Shown piece by piece: positions 26,279 to 34,078 of a DNA stretch of 64,000 nt. The DNA is taken from NCBI RefSeq assembly GCF_021739485.1, contig NZ_JAJFNK010000007.1, forward strand, positions 103,641-167,640. Reading direction: 5' to 3'. The stretch's first letter is position 1. Each line of letters opens with the position of its first letter. The notes under the pieces were generated by a model. The model saw only the letters and a list, made by a program, of their open reading frames with translations, did no database searches and was not told the DNA's origin. Source of the DNA: Alicyclobacillus tolerans. Lineage in GTDB: Bacteria > Bacillota > Bacilli > Alicyclobacillales > Alicyclobacillaceae. The translations under genes and the position numbers were made by a program.

Positions 26279-26950
26279 TCAAGTCTGCTCATCGGGTCCT
26301 CCAACCAGTGTGATATTTTGTGAGGATTTCACTTGGGTTCCATGGATCTCCCAGGATTGCTTATATGAGTTTCCAATTGGATCGACAAAAATGGCATTCA
26401 CTATCGGAGATTCAGACTTAAACTTGAACGAGAATCTCTGATTTGCGTTCGGTGCTAAAGCATTCTGATTAAAAACCACCTGCGAGTCGTTGCCTTCAAT
26501 TGTGGTTGCATAAAGTTTAATATTCAATGCAATACCGTTGCCGATGTTTGATAGGAGGACCACGTGGAATTCTGCAGATAAATCAGGGTATTTCCCGTAT
26601 CCGCCAATGAAAAGATCCAAGAGTGGGAAATTTTCTGGTAGTGTAGTTTCCTCCTTGGTTGCTTGAATAATAGCCTCTCGATTTTGGAAGTTCTCTTGTT
26701 GATGCCGCAAAAGGTCTGTTTGCATCGTCATCTGCTCAGTCTGCTTTCTTGACTCTTCAATCGCATCTTTTGATAATTTAATCTGCCGATAGACAAGGAA
26801 AAAGCCCACAAAAGCAATAACGGGACCGAGTATTGTGGCAATATCGGCACCTATTACATACCAAGGGTCATGTGGCATACTTGTTATAGCTGTAGAAGTT
26901 TGAATTGAAGTTGGGTTGTAAACGGATTGACTTACAGCAGACTGTGGCAT
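26279..26950 (-). CDS. Membrane-anchored coiled-coil hypothetical protein
   Basis: The 223-residue product faces tniQ, with only 19 bases between the stops. After a Ser/Thr-rich start it has one hydrophobic span (ADIATILGPVIAFVGFFLVY) at about residues 35-55. A charged helical stretch, DAIEESRKQTEQMTMQTDLL to about residue 95, follows. The C-terminal domain is beta-rich (AEFHVVLLSNIGNGIALNIK). Single-TM plus coiled-coil proteins with this layout are common in bacterial genomes and defence islands, but no specific function is known to me. It is the first cargo gene and the only one on this strand. Confidence 0.55.
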   Translation of the reverse strand: MPQSAVSQSVYNPTSIQTSTAITSMPHDPWYVIGADIATILGPVIAFVGFFLVYRQIKLSKDAIEESRKQTEQMTMQTDLLRHQQENFQNREAIIQATKEETTLPENFPLLDLFIGGYGKYPDLSAEFHVVLLSNIGNGIALNIKLYATTIEGNDSQVVFNQNALAPNANQRFSFKFKSESPIVNAIFVDPIGNSYKQSWEIHGTQVKSSQNITLVGGPDEQT

Positions 26951-27180
26951 GTATTATCGCTCCTATAAGTAGATAGACAATATGTCCATTTTAAAAACAT
27001 TTATGGTTTGCAATAGCTTTCCTGGAAACAGTCTTTCTATGTTGGAATTTCTGATCACGCTGACGCGGAACTCTATTCTCACAATGAACCTAAGAATCTA
27101 CCACTTGGATCAGTGGGTTTCCTGTAATATTAGTAATAGAAACATTTTTCCTATGATTATAGCCGAAAGGAGACAGAAGG

Positions 27181-27501
27181 ATGACAGTGAAGTCGCTTGC
27201 AAGTGAGTTTGGTGATGCGGATTTGTTTATTACTGAACATTTAGGAGTCGACCTCGCAAATAAATGTGTAATTCGAAATGTCTATGTTGCCGACGATTGG
27301 GATGAAGATGGGAAGCGAATTCAGAAGTTCACCATCGATGTCCATTGGAACCCGCTATTTCCGAAAAATCCCTTGGAGGGCATGAAATTGGAAAGCGAGG
27401 AGTTTGTCAGAGAAGAACTTGAGACCCCTGGAACGAAGCTTGAGGTGTTCCGCGAGAAAGTGGACTCCATAGTAGCTGAATTCTTAGCTCGGTCCGAATA
27501 A
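27181..27501 (+). CDS. Hypothetical cargo protein
   Basis: The ATG at 27181 follows CCGAAAGGAGACAGAAGG. The 106-residue product is acidic and probably alpha/beta, with NVYVADDWDEDGKRIQKFTI and a C-terminal helix LEVFREKVDSIVAEFLARSE. No membrane segment or motif is evident. It precedes the RNase H-like gene by about 170 bases. I do not recognise it. Confidence 0.5.
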   Translation: MTVKSLASEFGDADLFITEHLGVDLANKCVIRNVYVADDWDEDGKRIQKFTIDVHWNPLFPKNPLEGMKLESEEFVREELETPGTKLEVFREKVDSIVAEFLARSE

Positions 27502-27672
27502 TCTGTAACCGATGGGGTGTTGGGTTTATGCCTGTCGCACCTTCTATGTCCCGCTCTTTCTTACAGCAAGTGGTGAGCTATTAGTATGGAAATGGTGTGT
27601 AGAACGTGCTCCATTATGTCTTTGCTTTAATGAATACTCAACGATGCTGTGGTTAGAGGCGGGTGGGGACGT

Positions 27673-28482
27673 GTGAACGAGCTTGATGATCTCGTCGTGT
27701 ATGGTATAGATGCGGGGGCAAATGTAGGCTGGTGTAGGGTAGATTCCTTTCCAGGTAAGGTGGAACACTTCTTACCAAGAAAGGATGCGAGACTAAATGG
27801 TGTGGGTAACAACAAGCCCGCAATAATCGATTTGCACAACGTGCCAAAATATATCGCTGGATTAAGAGAAGATGAACCAGAGTTGTTAGATTCCATATTT
27901 CTGGATTTAAGCTACGGAAAACGAGTTGTGATTGGTTTAGAATCACCGACCTGGTTTCCGATATCAAGCACGGGACAGGGAATTAGATTTCCAGAGGAGG
28001 TTCAATCGCTTCCTCCTGGTGGAAATTATCAGTGGTGGAATCCAACCGCATCTTCGGCGACGGTAAACGGAATAAACATTGCGATACATATATTTAGATT
28101 GGTTAGATTGACGCTTACTGACAAGGAAATCAAAACAACGAATGACTATCGTCTGTGGAGCAATTCTACAGCATATAGAATCTTCATATATGAATCGTTT
28201 GTTTCGGGAAAATTTAAGGTGACTTGTAATCGATGGTTGTGCAAGACAGACTTACACAAACGAGATGAGGGGCACATATGGGACGCGTTTGTTTCAGCGT
28301 GTTCATTTTGGGGACTATACACCAAGCGCAACTTGGGAAAGTATGGAGTTTCACAATTATATCCTACATCAAATTTAATGGCAGGAGAAGTTGTTTCACA
28401 CGTCCATACGGTCCTGAGGAGCATCAAAATTCCTCATTATCCTTTGAGTGACTTTGCATCTACTGTACTTGCATTGCAGTAG
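27673..28482 (+). CDS. Putative RNase H-fold nuclease (DUF429-like)
   Basis: The 269-residue protein begins VVYGIDAGANVGWCRVD, a first RNase H-fold strand with Asp-13. VVIGLESPTWFPI gives Glu-90, RIFIYESFVSG gives Glu-174 and GHIWDAFVSACSFW gives Asp-204. This D...E...E...D order matches RNase H-like nucleases such as DUF429 proteins, in which the last acid sits on a helix. The call is from motif spacing only. The GTG at 27673 is preceded by GGTGGGGA; a GTG at 27649 is an alternative. A uracil-glycosylase-fold gene follows after 69 bases on the same strand, which suggests a joint role on foreign or modified DNA (inference). Confidence 0.5.
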   Translation: MNELDDLVVYGIDAGANVGWCRVDSFPGKVEHFLPRKDARLNGVGNNKPAIIDLHNVPKYIAGLREDEPELLDSIFLDLSYGKRVVIGLESPTWFPISSTGQGIRFPEEVQSLPPGGNYQWWNPTASSATVNGINIAIHIFRLVRLTLTDKEIKTTNDYRLWSNSTAYRIFIYESFVSGKFKVTCNRWLCKTDLHKRDEGHIWDAFVSACSFWGLYTKRNLGKYGVSQLYPTSNLMAGEVVSHVHTVLRSIKIPHYPLSDFASTVLALQ

Positions 28483-28551
28483 GTTATCAGATTCAGCTTC
28501 TTCAAGCCACCTTTCTGGACGTGGTTGCATTTAAAGGAGTGGTTGGTCGGT

Positions 28552-29358
28552 ATGGGTTTTCAAATGAGTTGTAGAAAATTATATAAGCGTGTTTGCCACA
28601 TAATCAATTGTATTGAGAACGGTAAGAGTAGTGGTGATGTTTATGAGATGTATGTGAAGTATCAATTGAATCGGCAATGTAATAATGATAAAACTCAGTT
28701 GCAACTTCCAGAACCAGCTAATTTACCATTGTTGTCATCGCAGAAATGCATTCTCACCGTAGGACGCAATCCTGGTTTCAATAAGACTGATGTCGTTCCA
28801 AGATATGGTGATAAATTATCAAAATACATACAATATTACGAAAAACGTTTAGGGAATCGATTTTTAGACTCCGAAAGCATCTTCTTTGGAGGCTTAAAAG
28901 GCGATAATGGAAACTTAATGACACACCACCAGTTTGTAGAATCAAATTATCTAAAACCCCTTGGATATAGATATGGGGACAATGCAATTTCTATTGACGC
29001 AAACCCTTTCCGAAGTAATGAACCTAACTTCGGTGTCAAGAATATAGATGGCATTCCCGAAGTGTTGCACGAGAAGGTAAAGCGTGTTGAAGAATATGTC
29101 GGATTGTTTCACCCCCAACTAATTCTTTTTCTTGGTAAACCCGCGATGGATATAGTTCGCATGTTCTTGCCAGATACCGAATTCCCCATAATTAAACCCG
29201 AATTCGTCGAAAGACTCGGAGCTTATATTCAGTGTGTGCACCACCCTGGATATCCGAAACAGGAGACGTTTTGGTACTTTCACCGTGCGTCCGAAGAAGC
29301 GACGGGCGTACTGCCATCATCAATCATAAGTGAACAGCATTCAGGCATTGAAAATTGA
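28552..29358 (+). CDS. Uracil-DNA-glycosylase-superfamily protein
   Basis: The protein of about 268 residues has the UDG-fold signatures: LTVGRNPGFNKTD at about 68-80 (family: xxGxxPG), SIDANPFRSN at about 148, LILFLGKPAMDIV at about 190-202 and VHHPGYP at about 229-235 (family: HPS or HPSP motif). UDG proteins remove uracil or other altered bases. The catalytic residue of motif 1 differs from that of housekeeping Ung. The N-terminal 60 residues form an extra helical part. The ATG at 28552 has AAAGGAG 12 bases upstream. Pairing with an RNase H-fold protein in transposon cargo suggests a DNA-surveillance or anti-phage function. Confidence 0.6.
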   Translation: MGFQMSCRKLYKRVCHIINCIENGKSSGDVYEMYVKYQLNRQCNNDKTQLQLPEPANLPLLSSQKCILTVGRNPGFNKTDVVPRYGDKLSKYIQYYEKRLGNRFLDSESIFFGGLKGDNGNLMTHHQFVESNYLKPLGYRYGDNAISIDANPFRSNEPNFGVKNIDGIPEVLHEKVKRVEEYVGLFHPQLILFLGKPAMDIVRMFLPDTEFPIIKPEFVERLGAYIQCVHHPGYPKQETFWYFHRASEEATGVLPSSIISEQHSGIEN

Positions 29359-29496
29359 ATAGCGTCGTGAAATGTGTAAAAGAAAATTATCTTTATATGC
29401 CGAGTGCCTATATCCCTTAATATAGAATGTTGAAAAAGCTTCTAAAAATGATTGTATAACCAATACAAAGAGGGCTGAACAGCCAACTGAAATTAA

Positions 29497-30027
29497 GTGT
29501 TGACGGAGATGAAAGCAGTGTGGCTGACTTCACAAGACTTAGATAGAATGGCTGTACCATCAGAGGAACTCGGCAAGGCGGTGTTGCTCTGTCAAAAGTT
29601 CGAAGCAACGTGTAAAGACATTGTGTCTTGGTTTGAGATCGTAAGAAAGTTGGATGAAGAGAAGATTGAGTTCTTGGGAGATGAATACCTCTCTTATGTG
29701 GACAAGCTACACCAGTTTCTACTGGGTGAATCGATTCTTACTTTGAGAAGGAACCATGGACGAATTGGCATATCTGCTGACGAATTGTCAATCCTGAACC
29801 AAGCAAGGATATCTCGTAATTGGATCGTGCATCGTTCAGGTTTGGAAGCTGTGTTTGCCAATGGAGAAATCGATAACGAACAGCTCGTCTTCCATATAAG
29901 GAAGATTGCTCGCGGAGACTTTTTAGTGTCAAGCTGGAGCTATGAGTTTCACGAAAAGGATACGTGTAATTGGAAAGTCGAGCAGGAGTACATAGAAATG
30001 ATTGTGAGATGGGTTCAACTGATTTAA
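29497..30027 (+). CDS. HEPN-like helical protein
   Basis: The 176-residue protein is helical throughout and contains SILNQARISRNWIVHRSG. RNWIVH fits the R-x(4-6)-H motif of HEPN RNases at residues 107-112. HEPN proteins are frequent toxins and effectors in defence loci. The assignment is from this motif and the helical layout and is tentative. Possible starts are the GTG at 29497, the ATG at 29509, and a GTG at 29518 with ACGGAG at good spacing. A cyclase-like gene follows after 106 bases. The two could be effector and signal maker (inference). Confidence 0.4.
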   Translation: MLTEMKAVWLTSQDLDRMAVPSEELGKAVLLCQKFEATCKDIVSWFEIVRKLDEEKIEFLGDEYLSYVDKLHQFLLGESILTLRRNHGRIGISADELSILNQARISRNWIVHRSGLEAVFANGEIDNEQLVFHIRKIARGDFLVSSWSYEFHEKDTCNWKVEQEYIEMIVRWVQLI

Positions 30028-30133
30028 CATCGTGTTGGGAGTAAGTGTAAACCATAAGAACACGGTGTAGTCCCAATTACCATAGCTACGCTAAACTATC
30101 GAATTCTCAGACTAATCTAACGGTGGTGTCGTA

Positions 30134-30886
30134 ATGACCTTAACTGATGGGCAATACGAAGAACGGGTTGTTGTATTTATTGATATTTTGGGGTTCAGGG
30201 AGCTAATTAGAAAGACCGTTCAGGACGCGTCCCACTATGCAAACATCAAAAATGCTCTGAACGTGATATCAAGTTTAAAAGAAGAGAATGACCACGGAAT
30301 ATTAGCAGAAAAGGAGATTGGAAAAGAAGTTACAGTGTTTTCGGACTCCATTGTAGTTTCATATCCCGTTTCTCTCTTAGGCTCTGTTTTTTATTTATTA
30401 CTGGATATTGTGCATTTGCAGTTGGAAATGTTGCGGTTTGGGATATTGATGCGTGGTGGAATGACCGTGGGAAAGTTGTATCATAATGACAATATTGTTT
30501 ATGGACCAGCGATGATTGAAGCTTACGAACTTGAGAGTAAAGTTGCGGTTTACCCCAGAGTTCTTGTAAGTAAGATGGCACTGGAAACAGCCATCAAATT
30601 TCCTCTGAATCCCCCTGAGGAAGAATTAAAATATGTAATCGACCTTTTGCATGAGGATTTTGATTCTCAATTATACGTAAACTTTATGAGTCAATGGCAA
30701 GAAGTTGACGACTCGGTTGACTACCTTAAAGCATTGTTAAATATCAAGAATGTGATTGAAGGGGCTTTAAAGGAATATGAAGCCAAGCCTTCTATTCTCG
30801 TGAAGTATGAGTGGTTAAAGAAATATTACACTTCCGTCGTGGAGGGTTTGAAACCTGAGTATACGAAAGGGTTACACATTAAGTGA
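30134..30886 (+). CDS. Class III nucleotide cyclase-like protein
   Basis: The 250-residue protein shows RVVVFIDILGFRELI near residue 11 and VTVFSDSIVVSYP near residue 67, giving two aspartates (17 and 71) at the places of the metal-binding pair of class III cyclases. RGGMTVGKLYH and then YGPAMIEAYELES follow, like the family's hGxxxGxvxx...GxxVNxAxRLE. Such stand-alone cyclase-fold proteins occur in defence islands; Pycsar cyclases are the described example. Activity cannot be judged from sequence. The ATG at 30134 has GGTGG upstream. It is the last cargo gene before the repeat region. Confidence 0.55.
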   Translation: MTLTDGQYEERVVVFIDILGFRELIRKTVQDASHYANIKNALNVISSLKEENDHGILAEKEIGKEVTVFSDSIVVSYPVSLLGSVFYLLLDIVHLQLEMLRFGILMRGGMTVGKLYHNDNIVYGPAMIEAYELESKVAVYPRVLVSKMALETAIKFPLNPPEEELKYVIDLLHEDFDSQLYVNFMSQWQEVDDSVDYLKALLNIKNVIEGALKEYEAKPSILVKYEWLKKYYTSVVEGLKPEYTKGLHIK

Positions 30887-31182
30887 ATGTCGGTGAAACA
30901 GAGTTTTTGCTGAAGTTAATTCGCGTGTCTCTTCTTAAATTAGGACGAACCACGATGACGTTCCATATTACAAAACCTTACACTAAACCAAGGTTTTCTG
31001 CTGGAGTTTGTTGCCGATTATCTCTGAGCATTTATAGCATGTTTTAGTATTAGCGGCTACCGTCTTTTTGTCTGGTGGAGTCATACTGATATTGATGTCG
31101 GAAACTGTGAAAGTGACGGACGTGAGCAATAGGTGATTAGGCGACGGTTCCTTAACCCTCGCCCCTCCGCCCAGGCTTACTA
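30887..31182. other. Gene-free stretch at the right side of the transposon
   Basis: No coding region is supported here. Short GGAGTTT-type elements (around 31012 and 31076) resemble the sequence at the inverted repeat near 19285, but in direct orientation, so I could not define transposase binding sites. The right end of the element is expected in or just beyond this stretch. Confidence 0.3.
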
Positions 31183-31488
31183 TGTGACCCCATAACAAAC
31201 CTCAGCCATCGCGAATAATCACTTGCTCCAGAACAAACAAAGACCTGCTCCAAGCGGGAAAAGAGCGTGAGGCAAAACGGAGAAATCCTTGCCCTACAAG
31301 CCCTTTTCCCGTCTTTTTTACCCGAATTTTATTATGCCAAGAATAAAGTCTTGCCAGACTGAAAGCGGGAGAAAAGGCATGAACAGGAAATCCCTTGCAG
31401 GACACTATATTCACAAGTCATAATTGAGAACGGTGGAATGCGGGATGGAGGCGGGGAATAAAGCAAGGGAATAATATTCGGCAACAGG
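31183..31488 (+). repeat. 306-bp imperfect direct repeat, copy 1
   Basis: It begins TGTGACCCCATAACAA. Conserved blocks follow: CGAATAATCA, TTGCTCCAGA, AAGCGGGAAAA, GTGAGGCAAAACGGAGAAAT and CCCTTTTCCCGT. AGCGGGAAAAG and CTTTTCCCG can pair into a hairpin followed by T residues. Copy 2 follows directly. Confidence 0.7.
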
Positions 31489-31794
31489 TGTGACCCCATA
31501 ACAATCTCCAGCAATCTCGAATAATCATTTGCTCCAGACATAATAAACACCTGATTCAAGCGGGAAAATGGCGTGAGGCAAAACGGAGAAATCCTGATTC
31601 CTCAACCCTTTTCCCGTTTTTTATGCCGCACTTTATTGCCCCAAGGATAGAGATTTTCCAAGCGAAAAGCGGTACAAAAGGTACGAACAGGAAATATCTT
31701 CGGGACATTATTCTCAAAATTCGAAACTAGAGATGGAGGAATGCTTGGGGAAAGCAGGAAAAAAGCCAGGACTTTGTTTGATGGGAACGGGATG
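31489..31794 (+). repeat. 306-bp imperfect direct repeat, copy 2
   Basis: It starts with the same TGTGACCCCATAACAA at 31489-31504 and repeats the blocks of copy 1 in the same order. Similarity fades toward 31800, close to the stop of the marR gene at 31817. Both copies hold leftward open frames whose translations are similar over about 25 residues, but they lack ribosome binding sites, so I treat the repeats as non-coding. Confidence 0.65.
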
Positions 31795-31816
31795 TTCCAA
31801 TCTGTGGTCATAAGGT

Positions 31817-32257
31817 TCATATAGTCTTGGCGTTTACCTTTTGGTTGAATGATTGTAGTAGAACCGTGGATTTTTCGACATCCGACTGGTCAAACGTTTG
31901 GGCAACTCTGTTGACGCAGTCAATGATAGAACCATACGCATGCTTTAGGTAAGACTTCCCGGAATCCGTTAAGGAAACGTACACCCGTCTTTTGTCAACC
32001 GCTGAGTACTGACGTGTAATGTACCCCTTCTTCTCGAGCACGTTGCATACACCCGTCAATGTACTTGGAACAATGTTGAGGTCGGCAGACAATGTTTTAC
32101 AGCAAATTTCATCGACCTCACTTAACCGTTTTAAAACGGTCAGTTGACTGCATGAAACGTTGCCATCTTTACATACCACGGAAAATGACTCGTGGGTCAG
32201 CAGGAGTTGATACGCTAATTCCGCAACTAGCTGCCTAAAGTCCAATGTACCTTTCAT
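31817..32257 (-). CDS. MarR-family transcriptional regulator
   Basis: The 146-residue protein has a MarR winged helix: SCSQLTVLKRLSEVDEICCK, LSADLNIVPSTLTGVCNVLE, then KKGYITRQYSAVDKRRVYVS and LTDSGKSYLKHAY. The DKRR and LTxxG positions of the wing are as in the family. MarR proteins repress genes for stress or efflux and respond to small ligands. The ATG overlaps the stop of the upstream gene (TAATG), so the two are translated together. The target genes are not visible here. Confidence 0.85.
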   Translation of the reverse strand: MKGTLDFRQLVAELAYQLLLTHESFSVVCKDGNVSCSQLTVLKRLSEVDEICCKTLSADLNIVPSTLTGVCNVLEKKGYITRQYSAVDKRRVYVSLTDSGKSYLKHAYGSIIDCVNRVAQTFDQSDVEKSTVLLQSFNQKVNAKTI

Positions 32258-32586
32258 TAGTCCACACCATCCAATAGATGTTTAAATGAGATGGGTTCCG
32301 TGAAACTCTGTCCCCCAATGACTGTGCCCCGTCCCTGCCGTATCGTTTCGGCCAAACTGCGGACTTCCTCGTAGTTATAAGAGTTTACGTGAATTTTGCA
32401 AATGACGTCGCCCTGCAAATCCCTCAAGATGTACGCTTGCCCAAATATACCTGTGACGTGAGCATTTGATGCACGATATAAACCCACTCGATAACATTTT
32501 CGCGATATCCGAAATACTGAATTTTTCGTGTAGAATGAAGCGGCACACCGCAGAAAGCGGTATTTAGGACGACTCGATGCTTGCAC
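32257..32586 (-). CDS. Hypothetical protein coupled to the MarR gene
   Basis: The frame encodes 109 residues from a GTG at 32586, without a strong ribosome binding site. The first 35 residues are basic and may be untranslated. The later part, AYILRDLQGDVICKIHVNSY and VRSLAETIRQGRGTVIGGQS, looks like a small beta-alpha fold. It ends one base into the marR start codon. I do not recognise it. A GTG near 32487 is another possible start. Confidence 0.4.
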   Translation of the reverse strand: MQASSRPKYRFLRCAASFYTKNSVFRISRKCYRVGLYRASNAHVTGIFGQAYILRDLQGDVICKIHVNSYNYEEVRSLAETIRQGRGTVIGGQSFTEPISFKHLLDGVD

Positions 32587-32587
32587 A

Positions 32588-32597
32588 TGTTATGGGG
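32588..32597 (+). repeat. Inverted copy of the repeat core
   Basis: TGTTATGGGG is the reverse complement of CCCCATAACA, the core at the start of both 306-bp repeats. It lies 8 kb from any other visible tns feature, so it may be chance or a remnant element end. Confidence 0.3.
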
Positions 32598-32698
32598 CAT
32601 GGCTTAAGGCCCCGTCTCCAGTTAAGGCGACTCGACAAGGGGTGTACTTCAAGGCCATTATGGTCTCGTGTCTCGTACCAACACGCGTGATGAACTCC

Positions 32699-32977
32699 TC
32701 ATGAATGTTGGTTCACGTGTTGTGTAAGATACTGATTGAAACCCAGGTCGCGTCCTGCATAATAAACGCCGCCGATGTTTGCGACGATTAAATGGTCCGG
32801 ATGATCCATAACAGCCTGCACCCGTTTACCGATCTCATCTTTTGTACAATCACTGTAGACAATCCATAACGATTCTCGAGGTTCGTAGGTTTCTCCAAGT
32901 GATGAGAGTACTCGTGATACTTGATCGCGCGTTGTTGGGGAGGCGTGAAACTCGACGGATACAAGAAACCGTTTCAT
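32699..32977 (-). CDS. SinR/Cas2-like small ferredoxin-fold protein
   Basis: The 92-residue protein reads MKRFLVSVEFHASPTTRDQV at the start, then SLWIVYSDCTKDEIGKRVQ and HLIVANIGGVYYAGRD. This beta-alpha-beta beta-alpha-beta pattern resembles the small 'SinR family' proteins related to Cas2 and VapD. Cas2-fold proteins may be nucleases or structural. No CRISPR is present, so this is a stand-alone member of unknown role. The ATG at 32977 follows AAGGAGCGG. It diverges from a tetR gene and its promoter carries a TetR-type operator, so it is probably under TetR control. Confidence 0.5.
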   Translation of the reverse strand: MKRFLVSVEFHASPTTRDQVSRVLSSLGETYEPRESLWIVYSDCTKDEIGKRVQAVMDHPDHLIVANIGGVYYAGRDLGFNQYLTQHVNQHS

Positions 32978-33024
32978 GAAAAATTCCGCTCCTTAGAATT
33001 TTGGTTGACTCACCGTGTGAAAAA

Positions 33025-33084
33025 TTGATTAAACGGAACGCGTTCCGTATAATCATTTTATGCGGACTGCGTTCCGTTTGTCAA
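33025..33084. promoter_or_regulatory. Divergent promoters, each with a TetR operator in its spacer
   Basis: Rightward: TTGATT (33025-33030), 17 bases, TATAAT (33048-33053), with the perfect palindrome ACGGAACGCGTTCCGT at 33033-33048 in the spacer. Leftward: TTGACA (33084-33079), 18 bases, TAAAAT (33060-33055), with CGGACTGCGTTCCG (33063-33076), a near-copy of the palindrome, in the spacer. One bound TetR dimer per site would block both directions. Confidence 0.8.
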
Positions 33085-33117
33085 CATAGCCAGGCTACAC
33101 TACTATGGGAGGGCCAA

Positions 33118-33732
33118 ATGAGCGAGACAAAACAAGTGAATATGGAACGAAAACGTAAGGAACGCAGAGAATCCATTGAAAATCGTGCGCTCATCTTGAT
33201 GACTGCCAGAAGGCTATTCGGCGAAAATGGAGTCACATCGGTCAGCATGCGTCAGATCGCTCGCGAGGCCGGCATTGGTCAAGGCACGTTATATCGACAA
33301 TATACCGACAAAGGGGCCTTGTGCGAGGCACTCCTTGGGGAGACAATCGAAGAATTCCAAAACGCCTTCGAAATACGCAGTCAATTAGGCACAAACAACG
33401 CCTTGCAGCTTGTAGACGAGTTGCTTCAACAAATCGTGCACTTCACAGACGAAAATGCAGAATTGGTGAGTGCACTCGTTGAAGTTGCACTCTCCGAACG
33501 TCGTCATGTATTCCATCACATACCCTTTTACGCGTGGGCACGTGAAAAGATCATGCAGCTTTTAAATACGGGTATTGAATCGAGAGAAGTCCAACCACTC
33601 GATGCGGAGTACACCGCTTACGTCCTCTTATCTCCATTAGTCATGAACATCTTCATTCGCAAGGGTTTTTCATCGGAACGGATTTTACAAACAACTCGGC
33701 AGCTTTTATTAAATGGGGTAAAGGTTCGTTGA
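33118..33732 (+). CDS. TetR-family transcriptional repressor
   Basis: The 204-residue protein has the TetR HTH: ILMTARRLFGENGVTSVSMR, QIAREAGIGQGTLYRQYTDK. The C-terminal ligand domain is helical. The ATG at 33118 follows CTATGGGAGGGCCAA; the frame is open further upstream through the promoter but is not coding there. Palindromes in both divergent promoters indicate autoregulation and control of the SinR/Cas2-like gene. No ligand can be inferred. Confidence 0.88.
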   Translation: MSETKQVNMERKRKERRESIENRALILMTARRLFGENGVTSVSMRQIAREAGIGQGTLYRQYTDKGALCEALLGETIEEFQNAFEIRSQLGTNNALQLVDELLQQIVHFTDENAELVSALVEVALSERRHVFHHIPFYAWAREKIMQLLNTGIESREVQPLDAEYTAYVLLSPLVMNIFIRKGFSSERILQTTRQLLLNGVKVR

Positions 33733-33774
33733 TTGCGAAATCGATACTTGAACCGCGAGATTAACTAATTCCAT

Positions 33775-33803
33775 TTGTCATACGGTGTAAATCGCGATAT
33801 AAT
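33775..33803 (+). promoter_or_regulatory. Promoter of the glycine riboswitch transcript
   Basis: TTGTCA (33775-33780), a 17-base spacer and TATAAT (33798-33803) lie about 35 bases upstream of the first aptamer stem. Confidence 0.75.
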
Positions 33804-33838
33804 TTCTGAAACTATGAACATAGCACAAGGCAAATGAG

Positions 33839-34037
33839 TTCAGCGTGAGAGTGTATACCAATACCACCGATGGGGCAATGTGTCAGCTACCTCAGCGAGC
33901 ACAGAAACTCTCAGGTTTAATAGCGCTGAACGATGCAACTCTGGAAAAGTCAGTTTGTGGCTACCGACGGGGCAACTTTAGGTTGACAACAGATGATGTT
34001 GACATCTAAAGAGAACTCTCAGGTTCAAGGACAGAGA
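33839..34037 (+). ncRNA. Tandem glycine riboswitch
   Basis: Two aptamers are visible. The first is closed by TTCAGCG (33839-33845) and CGCTGAA (33924-33930) and contains ACCGATGGGGCAA and AAACTCTCAGGT. The second (about 33936-34037) contains ACCGACGGGGCAACTTTAGG and GAACTCTCAGGTTCAAGGAC. These are the hallmark GGGGCAA and ACTCTCAGG core segments of the glycine riboswitch. It lies upstream of a TRIC-family gene, a known target. Confidence 0.9.
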
Positions 34038-34078
34038 CACGCGAGGAACTTTCTTCGTATGTGTCTTTGTCTTTTTTG
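34029..34078 (+). terminator. Expression-platform terminator of the glycine riboswitch
   Basis: GACAGAGACAC pairs with GTGTCTTTGTC (bulged) and is followed by TTTTTTG. The 5' arm overlaps the end of the second aptamer (ACAGAGAC), so ligand binding can prevent hairpin formation and switch expression on. 34079-34304 holds no gene. Confidence 0.7.

Larger units (their letters stand above)
19466..31198 (+). mobile_element. Tn7-like transposon with serine recombinase and defence-like cargo
   Basis: The core is a rightward operon: recombinase, tnsA, tnsB, tnsC and tniQ/tnsD. Gaps are short or the genes overlap, and cargo genes follow. No tnsE, Cas genes or CRISPR array is visible, so targeting is presumably by the TniQ/TnsD protein at a fixed site. 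The ends could not be fixed by eye. The left end should lie between 19044 and 19465. The right end should lie between 30887 and about 31800, where TGTGACCCCATAACA begins two direct repeats. The limits given are therefore approximate. The Thoeris pair to the left may lie inside or outside. Confidence 0.65.

Noticed and set aside
19044..31200. CRISPR-associated Tn7-like transposon (CAST)
   Set aside because: No CRISPR repeats and no Cas12k or Cascade genes are present; the TniQ is of TnsD size.
30983..31820. Leftward open frames of about 70 codons inside both 306-bp repeats
   Set aside because: They are similar between copies only because the DNA is repeated, they lack ribosome binding sites, and they run through the hairpin sequences.
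32588..32597. TGTTATGGGG as the true right end of the transposon
   Set aside because: It faces the wrong way for a right end, and no matching target duplication or inverted partner could be found near the left side.
32699..32977. cas2 gene of a CRISPR system
   Set aside because: Only the fold pattern is similar; no cas1, array or other cas gene is in the window.
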